The notes beneath the pieces were generated by a model. That model searched no databases. It was not told where the DNA came from and worked only from the letters and a program-made list of their open reading frames with translations. Shown here in pieces: positions 26,051-39,505 of a DNA stretch of 64,000 nucleotides. The stretch is taken from positions 19,243,501 through 19,307,500 of the forward strand of contig NC_060209.1 of assembly GCF_021130785.1 (NCBI RefSeq). The letters are read 5' to 3'. Each line of letters starts with the position of its first letter. The first letter of the stretch is position 1. This DNA comes from Homalodisca vitripennis (taxonomy: Eukaryota; Arthropoda; Insecta; Hemiptera; Cicadellidae). The translations under genes were made by a program, and so were the position numbers.

Positions 26051-27350
26051 TTAAAGTGTGGAAATATCAATGTTCACATTATACAAACTTTCTCTACTTT
26101 TCATGATCAAAATATCTGTGTATCATACCTAAGAACTTGCCTTAGGTCATATCGAAGCCGACAGTGAAAACCGTATACATATCTTGTTTGAGGAAAATAT
26201 CGATGTACAACACAAAAATCGACTTTTATTTATATTATGTATTGATTCATTGGTTAATTATGGATAATTTTATGATCTATACAATCCGATCAGTTTTGTT
26301 TTGCTTATTTAGAACAATAGAATTAAGAAACCTCTCATTTGACTCATAAAAGGATATTTGAGCTGCATCCGGAGCAGTGGGATCTTCACATTTGTATGAT
26401 TGGCGGTGACTACCTATTGTCATAAGGAGGGATAGCAAGAACTGTCTCAGTCATGTTTAGGTCTTTAGCGACAGAGCAGCCCAACCCTTCAACCCTTACA
26501 CAGTCGTTCTCTGTAGTGAACTAGACCTACAAACTAGTTCTTTTTACCCCAAATTCTCGACATTTTGAGGTTAGTTGTGTGACGCGCCTGGACATCGTTA
26601 GGGCTGCCAAGATTACGGTTCTACATCGGTGTTTTCTCTACCTAGTAATGAAACAGTCGGAAGTTGATGCTCCTCGGGCAGATGGATTCTTACGTTTAAG
26701 TTATTTCCTAGAATTTACCAACATATTAGGAGCGGAAACTTAGTAAACGGAAAACAACTTTGATAAAAAATGTACTGACCATTACAATTATTAATTAGTT
26801 AAAACTTTTATTAAGCTATACAACTTATAAGGAGAAATGAGCAGGAGAAATTAAAACGTTATATCTTAACTTATAACCTTTATTTAAATTTAGTAACCAT
26901 GGAAATTGAACAATTATCTAAAATAAGTAAATGTTTTTTTATTTATTTAAGATGCATATTTTATATAAGAGGAAATTTTGTGGCATAATATCTTACTAAC
27001 CACCTTTCCGTTATAAAATGTCTCTAAAATATAAGGTGCGTTAAAATCATATGTTTAAAAATTCAACAAACTGGCCTGGTATTATTATTGCAACCATTCA
27101 TATATACTTGGTATTATTATTGCAAACCATTAATAAATATAATTCGTCAAGTATGGAAATATTAATCATACTATATCAATGTTAGTTTCAAAAGCGTTTT
27201 ATAAATAATTGATATTAATATAATTATCAAAGTGCATAGGTTTATAAAATGTAAAAGTGAGAATGAGTTTTTGTTTGAGCAATAAGTACACTACAAAGTT
27301 TTTAACGCAGAATTATTTTTTGTCCTCCTTTATATATTTTTTCCTCCTCA

Positions 27351-27578
27351 TTATAATAATTTAAAAGCATGAATAAAATATAATTTTACAGTATTACTGA
27401 ATACATTTTCCTCAACCAAATCCAACATAAGTTTCGATAACCAGAGAGACATGAGATATTGGACACATAAATGTATATACAGACGCTGGAAGCCGTACAA
27501 AGATACTTCCAACGGTTGCCGAAATGTCAACGCCGAAAACAATTTTAGCTCAGCTTTGATCTCAAGCCGTTTATTCAA
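27351..27578 (-). pseudogene. Possible degraded gustatory-receptor C-terminal exon (copy B)
   Basis: The paralogue of 1664-1861 runs 75 codons because the copy-A stop is replaced. It has the same ELKLFSAL, PLEVSLYGF and QYLMSLW segments. A few substitutions (LL to LF, KE to EE) leave the frame open. There are no splice sites I trust. The receptor reading is a weak resemblance. Confidence 0.2.
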
Positions 27579-30319
27579 ACTCTGGGTTTAATTTTCAAGT
27601 CATCATTTACATTTACATGGCTATGTTTGGTTAGTTTAAACTGAAGAATGTCTTGTTCCAACATCTCCCTGTCTTTGTTTTCCGCTTTACGAGAGGCAGT
27701 CTACAAATTTAACTATTTAAATAGTTTTACTGTGTTAGTAGAAATAGTTCGTTACTATAAGATCTCTCACCGTACACTTCAGATACTACCTGGTTTTGAT
27801 ATATGAATTTACATTTACCACTTATGTAAAAACAAAACTAATTGGATTTGCAACCCCCAAAACCCATAATTTTTGTTCAGGAGGAAGATCTAAATACGTT
27901 TTACATACGATTACCATTGAGTTGCAATAAGAGAAATGTTTTTTCTGACATGAGAGACCCATCCCACTGGCCTCTAAAGATGTAACACTCCCATAAGAAA
28001 TGTATTGCAGCAAACATGTTACTAATTGAAGGAGACTGTTATTATTTTAATCTGACAACACAATGATATTTTCTGTAATTTAATTACCATTTTAACCCTT
28101 ACAGTGCCGAAGAAACTTTGGCCTCAGTATAATTAGAGTGCATTTAGAATGTTTTTTTAAACGTTTTTACACGTAAACGCACCATACGTGCCCATTTCTT
28201 TACCTTTATAATTATTTCATCTTTATTTATTTTATCTTTACTGTAATCACTGTAGACCACAGAGGTTTATCCAGACAACAAAAATTGGATGTGTATTTTT
28301 AAATGTAAATTGGAGGAAATATTATGCAGTACTTGATTAGTAGTTCAAGGATTCTGTATACCTACCCATACGCGTATTTTAAGAGTCTGATGGATGATGT
28401 CTAGGGGTTTCTTTACTTTGGGAATAAACATTTAAATTTTATTGCGATAAAGTTACGATAATAGGCAGCGGATTAAATGGATTTCCTCATTCTGAAAATG
28501 GTCGCAACTGTAGTATTGGTAGTTATTAACATTAAAGACACTCTTGGTGTTAATGAGGTGAGGTAGGATTTCTCCCTAATTATCCTTGCTATCGTTCTTG
28601 CAACTGGAAACCTCTCTCCGCAGGATTTAAGGCTGGAAGATGATTGAGTATTTTACTGATTATGAACACTTATGGGTCTCGTGAAAAAGAAATCGAGATT
28701 ATGTTCCTAACTTTCTTATCGGTTCTTTATCATGAAGGGTAAAATGCTATCTTGGGCACGACGGATAGCTTTAGCGATTTAATTGAAGCTACGACGGATT
28801 TGTGCTGAGCATGCTTCTGCAAAATTATAGTTTCAGATGCCACAATCACAGAAGGAGAATAAACCTTAGTTACATAAATTTAACTTGATACCACGGAAGG
28901 GTGCAGCCCATCAAGGCAGAATTCAGGCATCACTCTCAAGAAGTAATATTTAATGGAATGAATTAAGAGAGGACATCCAGAAAGAACGCTTGAGACTTTG
29001 AGACTAAGTTATCAAAGCCGCTTTGCATAGTATTAGGGCAAAGCCAGCCACTCAAACACAAATGCTCCTTATATGGACATTGGTAGCTCTATTGATTTCG
29101 TTCATTCCAGGAATACAAGGACATCACAATGAACCAAGGAGATATTCTTCTTAAATACAAATATTGGATGCTTTTAGAGCTGCTTTTAAATGGGAGGCTG
29201 CAGAATGATAAGTAATGCATGAACGAAATATTTTTTTATATTATCATGTGAAGTTAGGAGGCATACTGTATCATAAATACAAAATACATTTTAAATATAA
29301 CAATAATATTGATATAAAATCATATTAATAATAATTTATATACCGAACCTTCAAGTGTTGTTCCAATCTATGTACTTAGCCTTTAAGAAGCTCATTTTGA
29401 TCCCGAGCAAATATATATTTTTGATGGAACATCAAACGGATGCTCCTCATATAAACGGGTAGAATAAATCACGAAACTTTTGCATACAGTAGTTTCTGAA
29501 TTTTACCTGAACGTAGCAGAAAGACTCCTCGAGTGGCTGTTGGATAACAAGCCGTACGTTTATCGCCTAATGCAAAAATCGTTGTTGTAGCAATTTAAAA
29601 AAATCTTAATTCGTGGTACAATAAAAATAAACGATACATTGTGTTCCAACTTTGAGACTACATAACACTTGTTTCTAACTGAAAGAGAATTCAATAAAAT
29701 GTTACACTATGTTTTTACTTTCAATGAAAACACGCCTTATGAATCAAACATGTTATTCATAGAGCGGAAAATAACATTTCAACTCTTTCAAAGCCCTAGA
29801 TATGTTTTATTCATCAAGAAACGCCGAAGTTAAAGATTTAATCCACCGACATTTCGTCCCACACTTTTGCGTTATAAAGTCAGTTTATAATGTATTAAAC
29901 TTCAATAATCAACTTGAAAATTAATTCAATGGTTTGGTATAAAATGTTAAAGTAGATCAAACTTTCAGTTTAAAGACGCCTCCTTTCTTTGAAACATGAT
30001 AAAGGGGTGGTAATAACCTTATTCCTAAGAATACTGTATTTATTTATCAGGAATCATATTAATAATGGCAGTTTCAATGATTTACACAGCATGTATACTG
30101 TAATTGATTAGGCCTTACGTACAGGTTGAAGTATAAACATGTACATTGATAGGCTTACATTGTATACATTTATTGTGTCAAGATATGTTTACTACTTAGC
30201 AAAGGACTTGTCAATAATAAAATGGAAGAAAATATTAAAAGTGGAAATTAAAAAGAACTAGATGATTAGAAATTTTATTACATAACGAATCTTTCGAAAA
30301 TGAACTGTTATACAAAATG
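27579..30319. other. Duplicated AT-rich sequence, no gene seen
   Basis: Counterpart of 1862-4619, with few differences and no conserved gene-like frame. Confidence 0.5.
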
Positions 30320-31298
30320 GACAAACAGAACAAGCGCAGTAGTAATAAACTATGTAATGTAAGGTCGGTTACTGGTTATGGTTAACTGCACCGTGGTAAA
30401 AAATGTACGGACAACAACTCAGTATGTCTGCAGAACGTACGCAGCATAAACTAATGTAAGGTAAGGTCAGTTAACGATTTATAATCACTGTACCGTGGTA
30501 CAAAATGTACGGACAACAATTCAGTACGTCTGCAGAACGTACGCAGAATAAACTATGTAAGGTAAGGTCAGTTACGATTTATAATTATTACTGTACCGTG
30601 GTATAGAATGTGCGGACACAACTCAGAGTATGTCTGCAGAACGTACACAGCAATGAACTATGTAAGGTAAGGTCAGTTACGATTTAATAATAACTGTACC
30701 GTGGTACAAAATGTACGGACACAATTCAGTACGTCCTGCCAGAACGTACGCAGCATGAAACTATGTAAGGTAAGGTCAGTTACGATTTATAATCACTGTA
30801 CAGTGGTACAAAATGTACGGACACAATTCAGTACGTCTGCAGAACGTACGCTAAATAAACTATGTAAGGTAAGGTCAGTTACGATTTATAATAATTAACT
30901 GTACCGTGGTATAGAATGTGCGGACACAAACACAGATTATGTCTTTAGAACGTAAGCAGTATAAACTATGTAGTGTAAGGTGGGTTACAGGGTTATGATT
31001 TTCTGCACCGTGGTACAGAATGTACGGACACAACATAAAGTATGTCTGCAGAACGTACGCAGTTTTAAACAATTTACTGTAAGGTCAGATTACGGTTTTC
31101 TGATTACTGCAACCGTGGTACAGTAATGTACGGACATAACATAAAGTAATGTCTGCAGAACGTACGCAGTTTTAAAACTATTTACTGTAAGGTCAGTTAC
31201 GGTTTGTGATTACTGCACCGTGGTAACAGAATGTCTACGGACATAACATAAAGTATGTCTGCAGAACGTGCGCAGTGTAAACTATTTACTGTAAGGTC
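30320..31298 (+). repeat. ~100-bp satellite, copy B, left part
   Basis: About nine to ten monomers. The first ones are of the TTACGATTTATAAT subtype also found at 4760 and 9580; later ones change to the TTACGGTTTGTGATTACTGC subtype. Confidence 0.95.
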
Positions 31299-32354
31299 AA
31301 ATCAAAATCAAATCTTTTTTATTGCGAAGAACAATATATTTACATTGTATGGCAAACGTCATGGGGTTTTTTAAAATTTCTAACATTTCATACAACAATA
31401 CACACTCACACATACAATTTTGCAGTTATACGCCCTCTTTCATCCATCGCCAATGCTACCCACTTAGTACAGCGGAGTCAGTCTTCTAATTGGGCGGTCC
31501 TCCCAGTCGAATTGCCAAAAACTCACCTGCATTATAGAATGCTTGTGACAGCCAATAGGCGTTTAAGGCGAGTCTTTAACGCCTTAGGCGTTGGGGCATC
31601 TTTAATTGAATTGGGCAGTCCTGTTGAGGAAATGAACACCCGCCTGCGAGGGCAGGCGCTCATAAACCACCGTTCTGTGTCTCCCAGTTTCGGTAGTTAG
31701 CACTCCCACGTGTCTCATACATGTGTATGTCTCGGCCTCTGGTTAAGGCACATTTACTCACACAAAAAAATGTTGTTTCCAAAATGTAGAGGCACGGCAC
31801 GGCAGAGTCAACAGCTGCAATTTCTTGAAAGCTTCCCTGCAACGACTCCTCTAAATTTGATTTTGGCGATTATTCGAATTGCTTTTTTTTGAAGTCTGAA
31901 TACTCTTTGAAACTGTGTGTTTGCGCAAGCTCCCCAAAGGACCACACCGTAAGACAGATGGGGGTAAATCAGTCCATAATACGCCGTAATCAGTACCTGA
32001 CTCGGGCAGTATTTGGCTAAACGATCTCAGAACACAAAATTCCAGAGCAGACTTTGGCGCAAACATAGTCAATATGCTCATTCCAAGTCAGCCCTGCGAC
32101 CAAGGTGCATTCCTAGGAATTTTGAAGAGCTGACTTCTTCCAGTGTGGAGTCATCTAACAAAATGGCAGGCCCACACTGGTTGCCTGCGGTGCGCAAGGC
32201 AAAATTCAAAACGTTGGTTTTTTGAAGAGTTTGTTGTAAGATTGAGGCTGTGAAAGTATTGGACACAGTTGTTGATATCAACAATAAGCCTGTTGTTCCA
32301 ACACTTCACTTGATGTTGCATTGAAAAAGAGAGTCGTATCATCGGCAAACTGCC
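31299..32354 (-). mobile_element. 5'-truncated LINE inserted in the satellite
   Basis: On the minus strand this runs from an RT active-site box to a 3' tail of TTTGATTTTGATTT-like repeats at 31299-31315, preceded by AATAAAA. It interrupts a satellite monomer; about five bases (AGTTA) of the monomer are missing at the junction. The different tail and sequence show it is not the same family as the element at 4863. Copy A has no such insertion. Confidence 0.85.
31660..32350 (-). pseudogene. LINE reverse-transcriptase C-terminal remnant
   Basis: Reading begins at QFADDTTLFFNATSSEVLEQ (about 32350 downward), the catalytic box of a Jockey/CR1-like RT. It continues in other frames with SSSKFLGMHL, WNEHIDYVCAKV, a [12 protein letters not shown] segment and GRDIHMYETRGSANYR near 31690. 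Stops and at least two frame changes break it. It lies in the part of copy B where one-base insertions are common, so some breaks may be sequence errors. Nothing upstream of the active-site box is present. It cannot encode a working enzyme. Confidence 0.8.
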
Positions 32355-35125
32355 CGGTTTGTGATTACTGCACCGTGGTACAGAATGTAACGGACATAAC
32401 ATAAAGTATATCTGCAGAACTTGCGCAGTATAAACTATAAACTGTAAGGTCAGTTTACGGTTTGTGATTACTGCACCGTGGTACAGAATGTACGGACATA
32501 ACATAAAGTATATCTGCAGAACTTGCGCAGTATAAACTATAAACTGTAAGGTCAGTTACGGTTTTGTGATTACTGCACCGTGGTACAGAATGTACGGACA
32601 TAACATAAAGTATGTCTGCAGAACGTGCGCAGTGTAAATTATTTACTGTAAGGTCAGTTACGGTTTGTTGATTACCTGCACCGTGGTACAGAATGTACGG
32701 ACATAACATAAAGTATGTCTGCAGAACGTGCGCAGTGTAAACTATTTACTGTAAGGTCAGTTACGGGTTTGTGGATTACTGCACCGTGGTACAGAATGTA
32801 CGGACATAACATTAAGTATGTCTGCAGAACGTGCGCAGTGGTAAACAGTTTACGGTTTGTGATTACTGCACCGTGGTACAGAATGTACGGACATAACATA
32901 AAGTATGTCCTGGCAGAACGTGCGCAGTGTAAACTATTTACTGTAAGGTCAGTTACGGGTTGCGATTACTGCAACGTGGTACAGAATGTATGGACATAAC
33001 ATAAAGTAAAGTATGTTTGCAGAACGTGCGCAGTGTAAAACTATTTACTGTAATGTCAGTTACGGTTTGGTGATTACTGCACCGTGGTACAGAATGTACG
33101 GACATAACATAAAGTATGTCTGCAGAACTTGCGCAGTATAAACTATAAACTGTAAGGTCAGTTACGGTTTGTGATTACTGCACCGTGGTACAGAATGTAC
33201 GGACAATAACATAAAGTATGTCTGCAGAACGTGCGCAGTGTAAACTATTTACTGTAAGGTCAGTTACGGTTTTGTGATTACTGCACCGTGTGGTACAGAA
33301 TGTACGGACATAAACATAAAGTAATGTCTGCAGAAACGTGCGCCAGTGTAAACTATTTACTGAAAGGTCAAGTTACGGGTTTGTGATTACTGCACCGTGG
33401 TACAGAATGTACGGACATAACATAAAGTATGTCTGCAGAACGTGCGCAGTGTAAACTATTTACTGAAAGGTCAGTTACGGTTTTGTGATTACTGCACCGT
33501 GGTACAGAATGTACGGACATAACATAAAGTATGTCTGCAGAACGTGCGCAGTGTAAACTATTTACTGAAAGGTCAGTTACGGTTTGTGATTACTGCACCC
33601 GTGGTACAGAATGTTAACGGACATAACATAAAGTATGTCTGCAGAACGTGCGCAGTGTAAACTATTTACTGAAAGGTCAGTTACGGTTTGTGATTACTGC
33701 ACCGTGGTACAGAATGTGCGGACACAACATAAAGTATGTCTGTCAGAAACTTGCGCAGTATAAAACTATAAAACTGTAAGGTCAGTTACGGTTTGTGATT
33801 ACTGCCACCGTGGTACAGAATGTACGGACATAACATAAAGTATGTCTGCAGAACGTGCGCAAGTGTAAACTATTTACTGTAAGGTCAGTTACGGTTTGTG
33901 ATTACTGCACCGTGGTACAGAATGTACGGACATAACATAAAGTATGTCTGCAGAACGTGTGCGCAGTGTAAACAGTTACGGTTTGTGATTACTGCACCGT
34001 GGTACAGAATGTACGGACATAAAACATAAAGTATGTCTGCAGAACGTGCGCAGTGTAAACTATTTACTGTAAGGTCAGTTACGGGTTGCGATTACTGCAA
34101 CGTGGTACAGAATGTATGGACATAACATAAAGTAAAGTAATGTTTGCAGAACGTGCGCAGTGTAAACTATTTACTGTAATGTCAGTTACGGTTTTTGTGA
34201 TTACTGCACCGTGGTACAGAATGTACGGACATAACATAAAGTATGTCTGCAGAACTTGCGCATATAAACTATAAACTGTAAGGTCAGTTACGGTTTGTGA
34301 TTACTGCACCGTGGTACAGAATGTACGGAACATAACATAAAGTATGTCTGCAGAACGTGCGCAGTGTAAACTATTTACTGTAAGGTCAGTTACGGTTTTG
34401 TGATTACTGCACCGTGGTACAGAATGTACGGACATAACATAAAGTATGTCTGCAGAACGTGCGCAGTATAAACTATTTACTGAAAGGTCAGTTACGGTTT
34501 GTGATTACTGCACCGTGGTACAGAATGTTACGGACATAACATAAAGTATGTCTGCAGAACGTGCGCAGTGTAAACTATTTTACTGAAAGGTCAGTTTACG
34601 GTTTTTTGTGATTACTGCACCGTGGTACAGAATGTACGGACATTACATAAAGTATGTCTGCAGAACGTGCGCAAGTGTAAACTATTTACTGAAAGGTCAG
34701 TTACGGTTTGTGATTACTGCACCGTGGTACAGAATGTACGGACATAACATAAAGTATGTCTGCAGAAACGTGCGCAGTGTAAACTATTTACTGAAAGGTC
34801 AGTTACGGTTTGTGATTACTGCACCGTGGTACAGAATGTACGGACATAACATAAAGTATGTCTGCAGAACGTGCGCAGTGTAAACTATTTACTGAAAGGT
34901 CAGTTACGGTTTGTGATTACTGCACCGTGGTACAGAATGTGCGGACACAACACAGATTATGTCTGCAGAACGTACGCCAGTGTAAACTATTTACTGTTAG
35001 GTCAGTTACGGTTTGTGATTACTGCACCGTTGGTACAGAATGTACGGACATAACATAAAGTATGTCTGCAGAACGTGCGCCAGTGTAAACTATTTACTGA
35101 AAGGTCAGTTACGGGTTATGATTAC
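32355..35125 (+). repeat. ~100-bp satellite, copy B, right part, with higher-order structure
   Basis: About 27 monomers. Rare variants recur about 1,127 bases apart: GGGTTGCGATTACTGCAACG at 32957 and 34083, a shortened GTAAACAGTT monomer near 32840 and 33966, and CTTGCGCA(G)TATAAAC near 33127 and 34254. This points to a block of about 11 monomers that was copied. Many monomers contain stray single-base insertions. Peptides read across it are artefacts. Confidence 0.93.
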
Positions 35126-37249
35126 TTGCGCACATCTGAGCGTATAGTGCATAGTTTACATTATCCTCTCATGATTCACTGCGTAGCTTCTATATCATAA
35201 TCCGATGTATGTCTAGTATGTAAGTAATATATTTGTTGGTCTATCTACTATAATAACGCTGTATTTCATAAATAGTTTTTTTACGAAAAAATAATCTTGT
35301 AAAAAATAATTATATACATATATGTGTGTGTGTAAAGTCATAAGCGACAAAATAATGTTTTCGTTTATATTTATACTTAGAATTTATCGTACCACAAAAA
35401 AACCCCTATTTATTGCATTTACTCGGTTGGAGGAGACCCATTAAACTGTGTTAACAGGAGACTATCCTTGTTTCGATTCCTCCTCTGTACTTAGAGTTGT
35501 TTACTCAGTCGTACTGGTGTGGTGAACATTATTCTCAGTATTGTTCAATACCAATCAGAGGCAGTTTGGTGGACTAAACTAGTGCTGTCCTGTTCTATTG
35601 AAGGGTGATGGCGTAATTACTATAAGTACAGTATTAATCTTATATTGACTCTCCAAACCCACTTTCATAATGAAAACCCTCCCCAATCTAGCCCTCTTTT
35701 TTTATATTTGCCAAGTATTATTTACGTAAAATTTACTCCTTACGAGCCTCTGTTCATTGTCTCATACTTTTTAAGCTATTCGATTTTTTATTAACATTTC
35801 AATAAGTTACCTCTATACAATTCATTCGGTTACTACGAGCCAAGTTCTTTTGTATGACATTCAAAATTACCTGTTTTACGTGCATCTATAGGAAATTATC
35901 TTTTCTTTGAAGGTGTAGTAACAAAATTAACAGATTCATTCGAAAGTGAAAATGTTCATATTTTAGTTCCTGAAAAAAATAAATGCGTTAACTAGTACAT
36001 TACATTACAATTAACTAGTAGGGGTCATGAATTTCATAACACAATTATTTGAATTCTTAGTAGAAAATTATTTATCAACAACTAATATTGATACCATTTT
36101 AGTAACTACAGTGTGTTTGCTATATTTTTACTTCCACCTTTCTTATGAGCCCTGGTTGTGTCATACGTACCTCCCTCCTTCTTCTTAGAGATCTCCCCTT
36201 TAATAAATTCATGTCACATTCAGGGTAATTATAACCTGATTTGATGTCCAATATCTCGTATTTTTAACCGTAAGTTTTTTGTTTTATCACCTTATAATGT
36301 CTTATTCAGTGCAAATCTATATAGATGTTGAGTAATAGCTTGTGCTAAGATTTCCTCAAAAACAATTTTTACGACCAAACATCACCTTTTTACACGTATA
36401 TATTTCTGATGTTTCTTTTTTTCAGTTTTATAATTTTTTGGTTTATGGGGAAATTTTTGGATATTTAAAACTATTTGTGATACACAGTAAGAACGATGGG
36501 TTTAAACAAACACTTTTACAAATAAACGCATTTTTTAAACAAAGAAGGCAGTTTTTATCATGCATTTTTAAAGTTACAAACTTCATTTAATAAGTAACTA
36601 CAAATTATGAAATTTATAACACCGGTATGATTAGGCCTGGAAATGCATGGAAGCCATTTCGGAGGTTGTTTTGTAAGCGTTAGGGTATAACGGACATATT
36701 ATTTACTTAAAATGTATTAAATAATATTACGTAATCATTGATTGAATTTTTAATCAACAGAAGTAAATCTTCCGTAAGTTATACATGATTTTTTTCAAAA
36801 TTATGCTTGAAATAAACGGAACTAGGACTAAAAACTAACATATTTAAATTTTAAAGGATAATTTTCTTACAATACTGAATTATGTTCAAAACAATATATA
36901 AATTTTTATATTGATATTGATTAAAACTGATTCTTAATTAATAAAACTTTAATAAGTTAAATTAAAAAACTTTATATGAAAACCTCAGGACTGAAACGGG
37001 ATAAATTCCCGAGGGCAAACTTGACAGTAAAGAGTCTTGGAACCCATTTTACCACGTAAAAGTAGTTAACTAAGTGGGTTGAAGAAAGGCTCCGTTAACA
37101 AGGAAGTTATTCTTGTTCTCAGAGAATTTCCTTTGCTCTTGACTTTGGTGCTTATTGCATCAGTAGTAAACTTTCCTACACATAGTACTAGTTAAGGCTC
37201 TCACCTGATGGATTTTTAAAAGTCTGAAATGTGGAATGTTAAATTTTAG
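35126..37249. other. Duplicated AT-rich sequence, no gene seen
   Basis: Counterpart of 10591-12649. The 82-codon plus frame at 36342 is not open in copy A. Confidence 0.5.
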
Positions 37250-37790
37250 CTCCTATGATCACCTTCCCTCTTACGAGCAGCATCTGATATCTGATGCTAA
37301 TGCAGACTTGATCATTCATGAAATCTGGAGTTCCTGATACGTCTGAATGGATCCCAATAATATAGCTCGGTGGACGAAGAACTGAAGTTTGCTCAAAAAT
37401 GAACCTCCCGCATCGTTTTATGACACCATATGCCGTCCCAGATTAACAAAAATTAGTTGCAGATTCAATAGGATGAAGATGGTAATTCTCATTGACATCT
37501 TTCAAAGTGGCGCATAGTGAAATTGCACTTAACTCGATGTTTGAATGACACGGTTCTCTATGCACTCTTGTGAGCAAAACCGGGTCTTCTACACAAAAAT
37601 ACGCACTACTTTTTATTAGTATGGGGTGTGTATCCTAGATGTCGATGCAATGCAGGGGTTCCCAGAATAACTTTTGAGCTATTCCTTTCTTAGCTTCGTC
37701 ATTGACAATCGGGTCCGGGAAACTGGAATTCGCCTTGTTATCTGCTTCCGCTTACGACAATCAAGGAGGCCGCTCGCTGATCAGATCGTC
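37250..37790. repeat. Imperfect inverted-repeat element, copy B
   Basis: Counterpart of 12650-13110, expanded by many one- to three-base insertions, for example in the GACGAAGAAC and CGCATCGTTT segments. Confidence 0.55.
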
Positions 37791-39405
37791 ACCTAGGGTT
37801 GTCTATAAGCAATCCAGGTCTCTTAGTCCCCCATATTTTTCCGAGAATACAATGGTCTAAGGTCTCAGAGCTTTTAATATTGTGTACCTCTGAAAAAATC
37901 AAAGATTAGAAATATAATCATATGTATTTCATCAGATCACTAGAAGTTCCAGACCTACTGATTTCTAATTTCTGATGACATCTTAGCCCCAGAAGAGATT
38001 CCAAGTCCCGAATGAGAATTTAGGCCTTTTATAATTTTGATGTAAACCTTCTAGCTGTGTTTATTACCTTAATTTTTTTAATAATGTTGTTTCACTTCCA
38101 AGTGGTTTTAGTTTACAAGCAAAAAAGAAAAAATTTTTGAAGAGAACATTTATTTTTATTTTTACAGGATGAAAGGATTTTTTATAAAACTAAGTAGATG
38201 TGGCTACTGTTTGAACATGCTACCTTTCCCTCCTCGCTTTTTATCACAGGTTTTTTCTGCTTAGTTAAAGTAATCATTGGAAAACCATGATATAAATGAA
38301 GCGCTCTTTTGTTTCTTCAATACGATAATGATAGGTGACTGTTTAGATAATGCACTCTGACCCTTTTTACCGCCACAATCCACTTCATAAGTGTTGTAAT
38401 AATTTTGTGGATTTGACAATTTCTGGTTTTATTTTTGATAGGATGGCAATCCAAATCTTCTATCATTTTCTATACTGGCGTTTCATTTAACCTAGATAGG
38501 GATTGAGAAGGCAAAAGGTGTGAAGTGGGCCCAAAAACTAGATTTTTGAATATTCAAGATTGGAATTGAGTTTAATTGTTCTTATAGAAATAACTTTCTG
38601 AAACCATAACACTGGAACTAATGCTAGTAGACGTATTGTCGTGGCGGTTTCTTGTAATCGGAGACCGCAACATAATACTAAGAAATCTTGAGCCCTTACG
38701 CAGTGGATAGTAATGAACTTTAATATATCTATAACATTCTTTTGTTGTTAAAAACTAGAACTCTGACAGGAACGAATGTTAGGTGAAAAATATATAATTC
38801 TTTTTGTTAAATCCTGTGATCCTGGAATAACTCCATCGTTAAATATTTCCATCATAGGTATTCATGTATAAAATCTTCCCTTTAATCATGGACCATAGCG
38901 GGGCCCCTCTTGGCTCCACGGATAGTTTATGACCATAAAAAAGTTGATATATTAAAGATAGTGGTCTTTGACTAAGAAGAGTCGGCCAGACATGTTCTGC
39001 TACGAAACTATTACAAAAATTTTATCACAAACCCATCTAAAAACCCATCTGAAACAATAGAGCCCCAAACTAATTGTCTTTAAACTTAGACAATAATCTA
39101 AATTAGAATAATCCACGCCTTAGATCCGAGTGATGGTTTTAAGCCCGTGTAATTGGAACTTCACTATTAGTTTTAAATTATTAAAAACAACTAATTAGTA
39201 TTTTAAAAGAAGTTTTTCGTAGTTATTAACTATTAACGATACGCTAAATAAACTCTTCATAGACACGAAGCTCGCAGGAAGGTTTTCTTAGAGGCTAAGG
39301 CAGATTCTAACGGATAAATTGCACGCTGTATTGGGAGTCATAGCGTTTATAATCCAGAAAGCAGTTTTAGTAAGTGTTTTGCTTTTACCATAACTATTAT
39401 CATTT
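37791..39405. other. Duplicated sequence, no gene seen
   Basis: Counterpart of 13111-14600, with dense small insertions and deletions. It ends where the poly-C tract begins. Confidence 0.5.
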
Positions 39406-39505
39406 CCCCCCCCCCCCCACCCCCCCCCCCCCCCACCCCCCCCCCCCCCCACCCCCCCCCCCCCCCACCCCCCCCCCCCCCCACCCCCCCCCCCCCCCAC
39501 CCCCC
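39406..39505 (+). repeat. Exact (C15 A) minisatellite
   Basis: A occurs at 39419, 39435, 39451, 39467, 39483 and 39499, always 16 bases apart, in an otherwise pure C run. It sits exactly at the right edge of copy B. The minus strand would be strongly G-quadruplex forming. Such exactness at a junction also suits a gap-filling or basecalling artefact. Confidence 0.95.

Larger units (their letters stand above)
26061..39405 (+). repeat. Large direct duplication, copy B
   Basis: It matches copy A from 332 on. It differs by lacking the 4.7-kb LINE, having about three times as many satellite monomers, and having its own truncated LINE. It breaks off at 39405, where copy A continues and copy B enters poly-C. 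To about 30,200 the match is close; beyond that it has numerous single-base insertions. Confidence 0.93.

Noticed and set aside
32455..32999. Repetitive peptides in several frames across the satellite
   Set aside because: They are translations of the ~100-bp monomer in whatever frame lacks stops, and they change with each indel.
39288..39500. Glycine-rich protein on the minus strand
   Set aside because: It is the translation of the (C15 A) tract.
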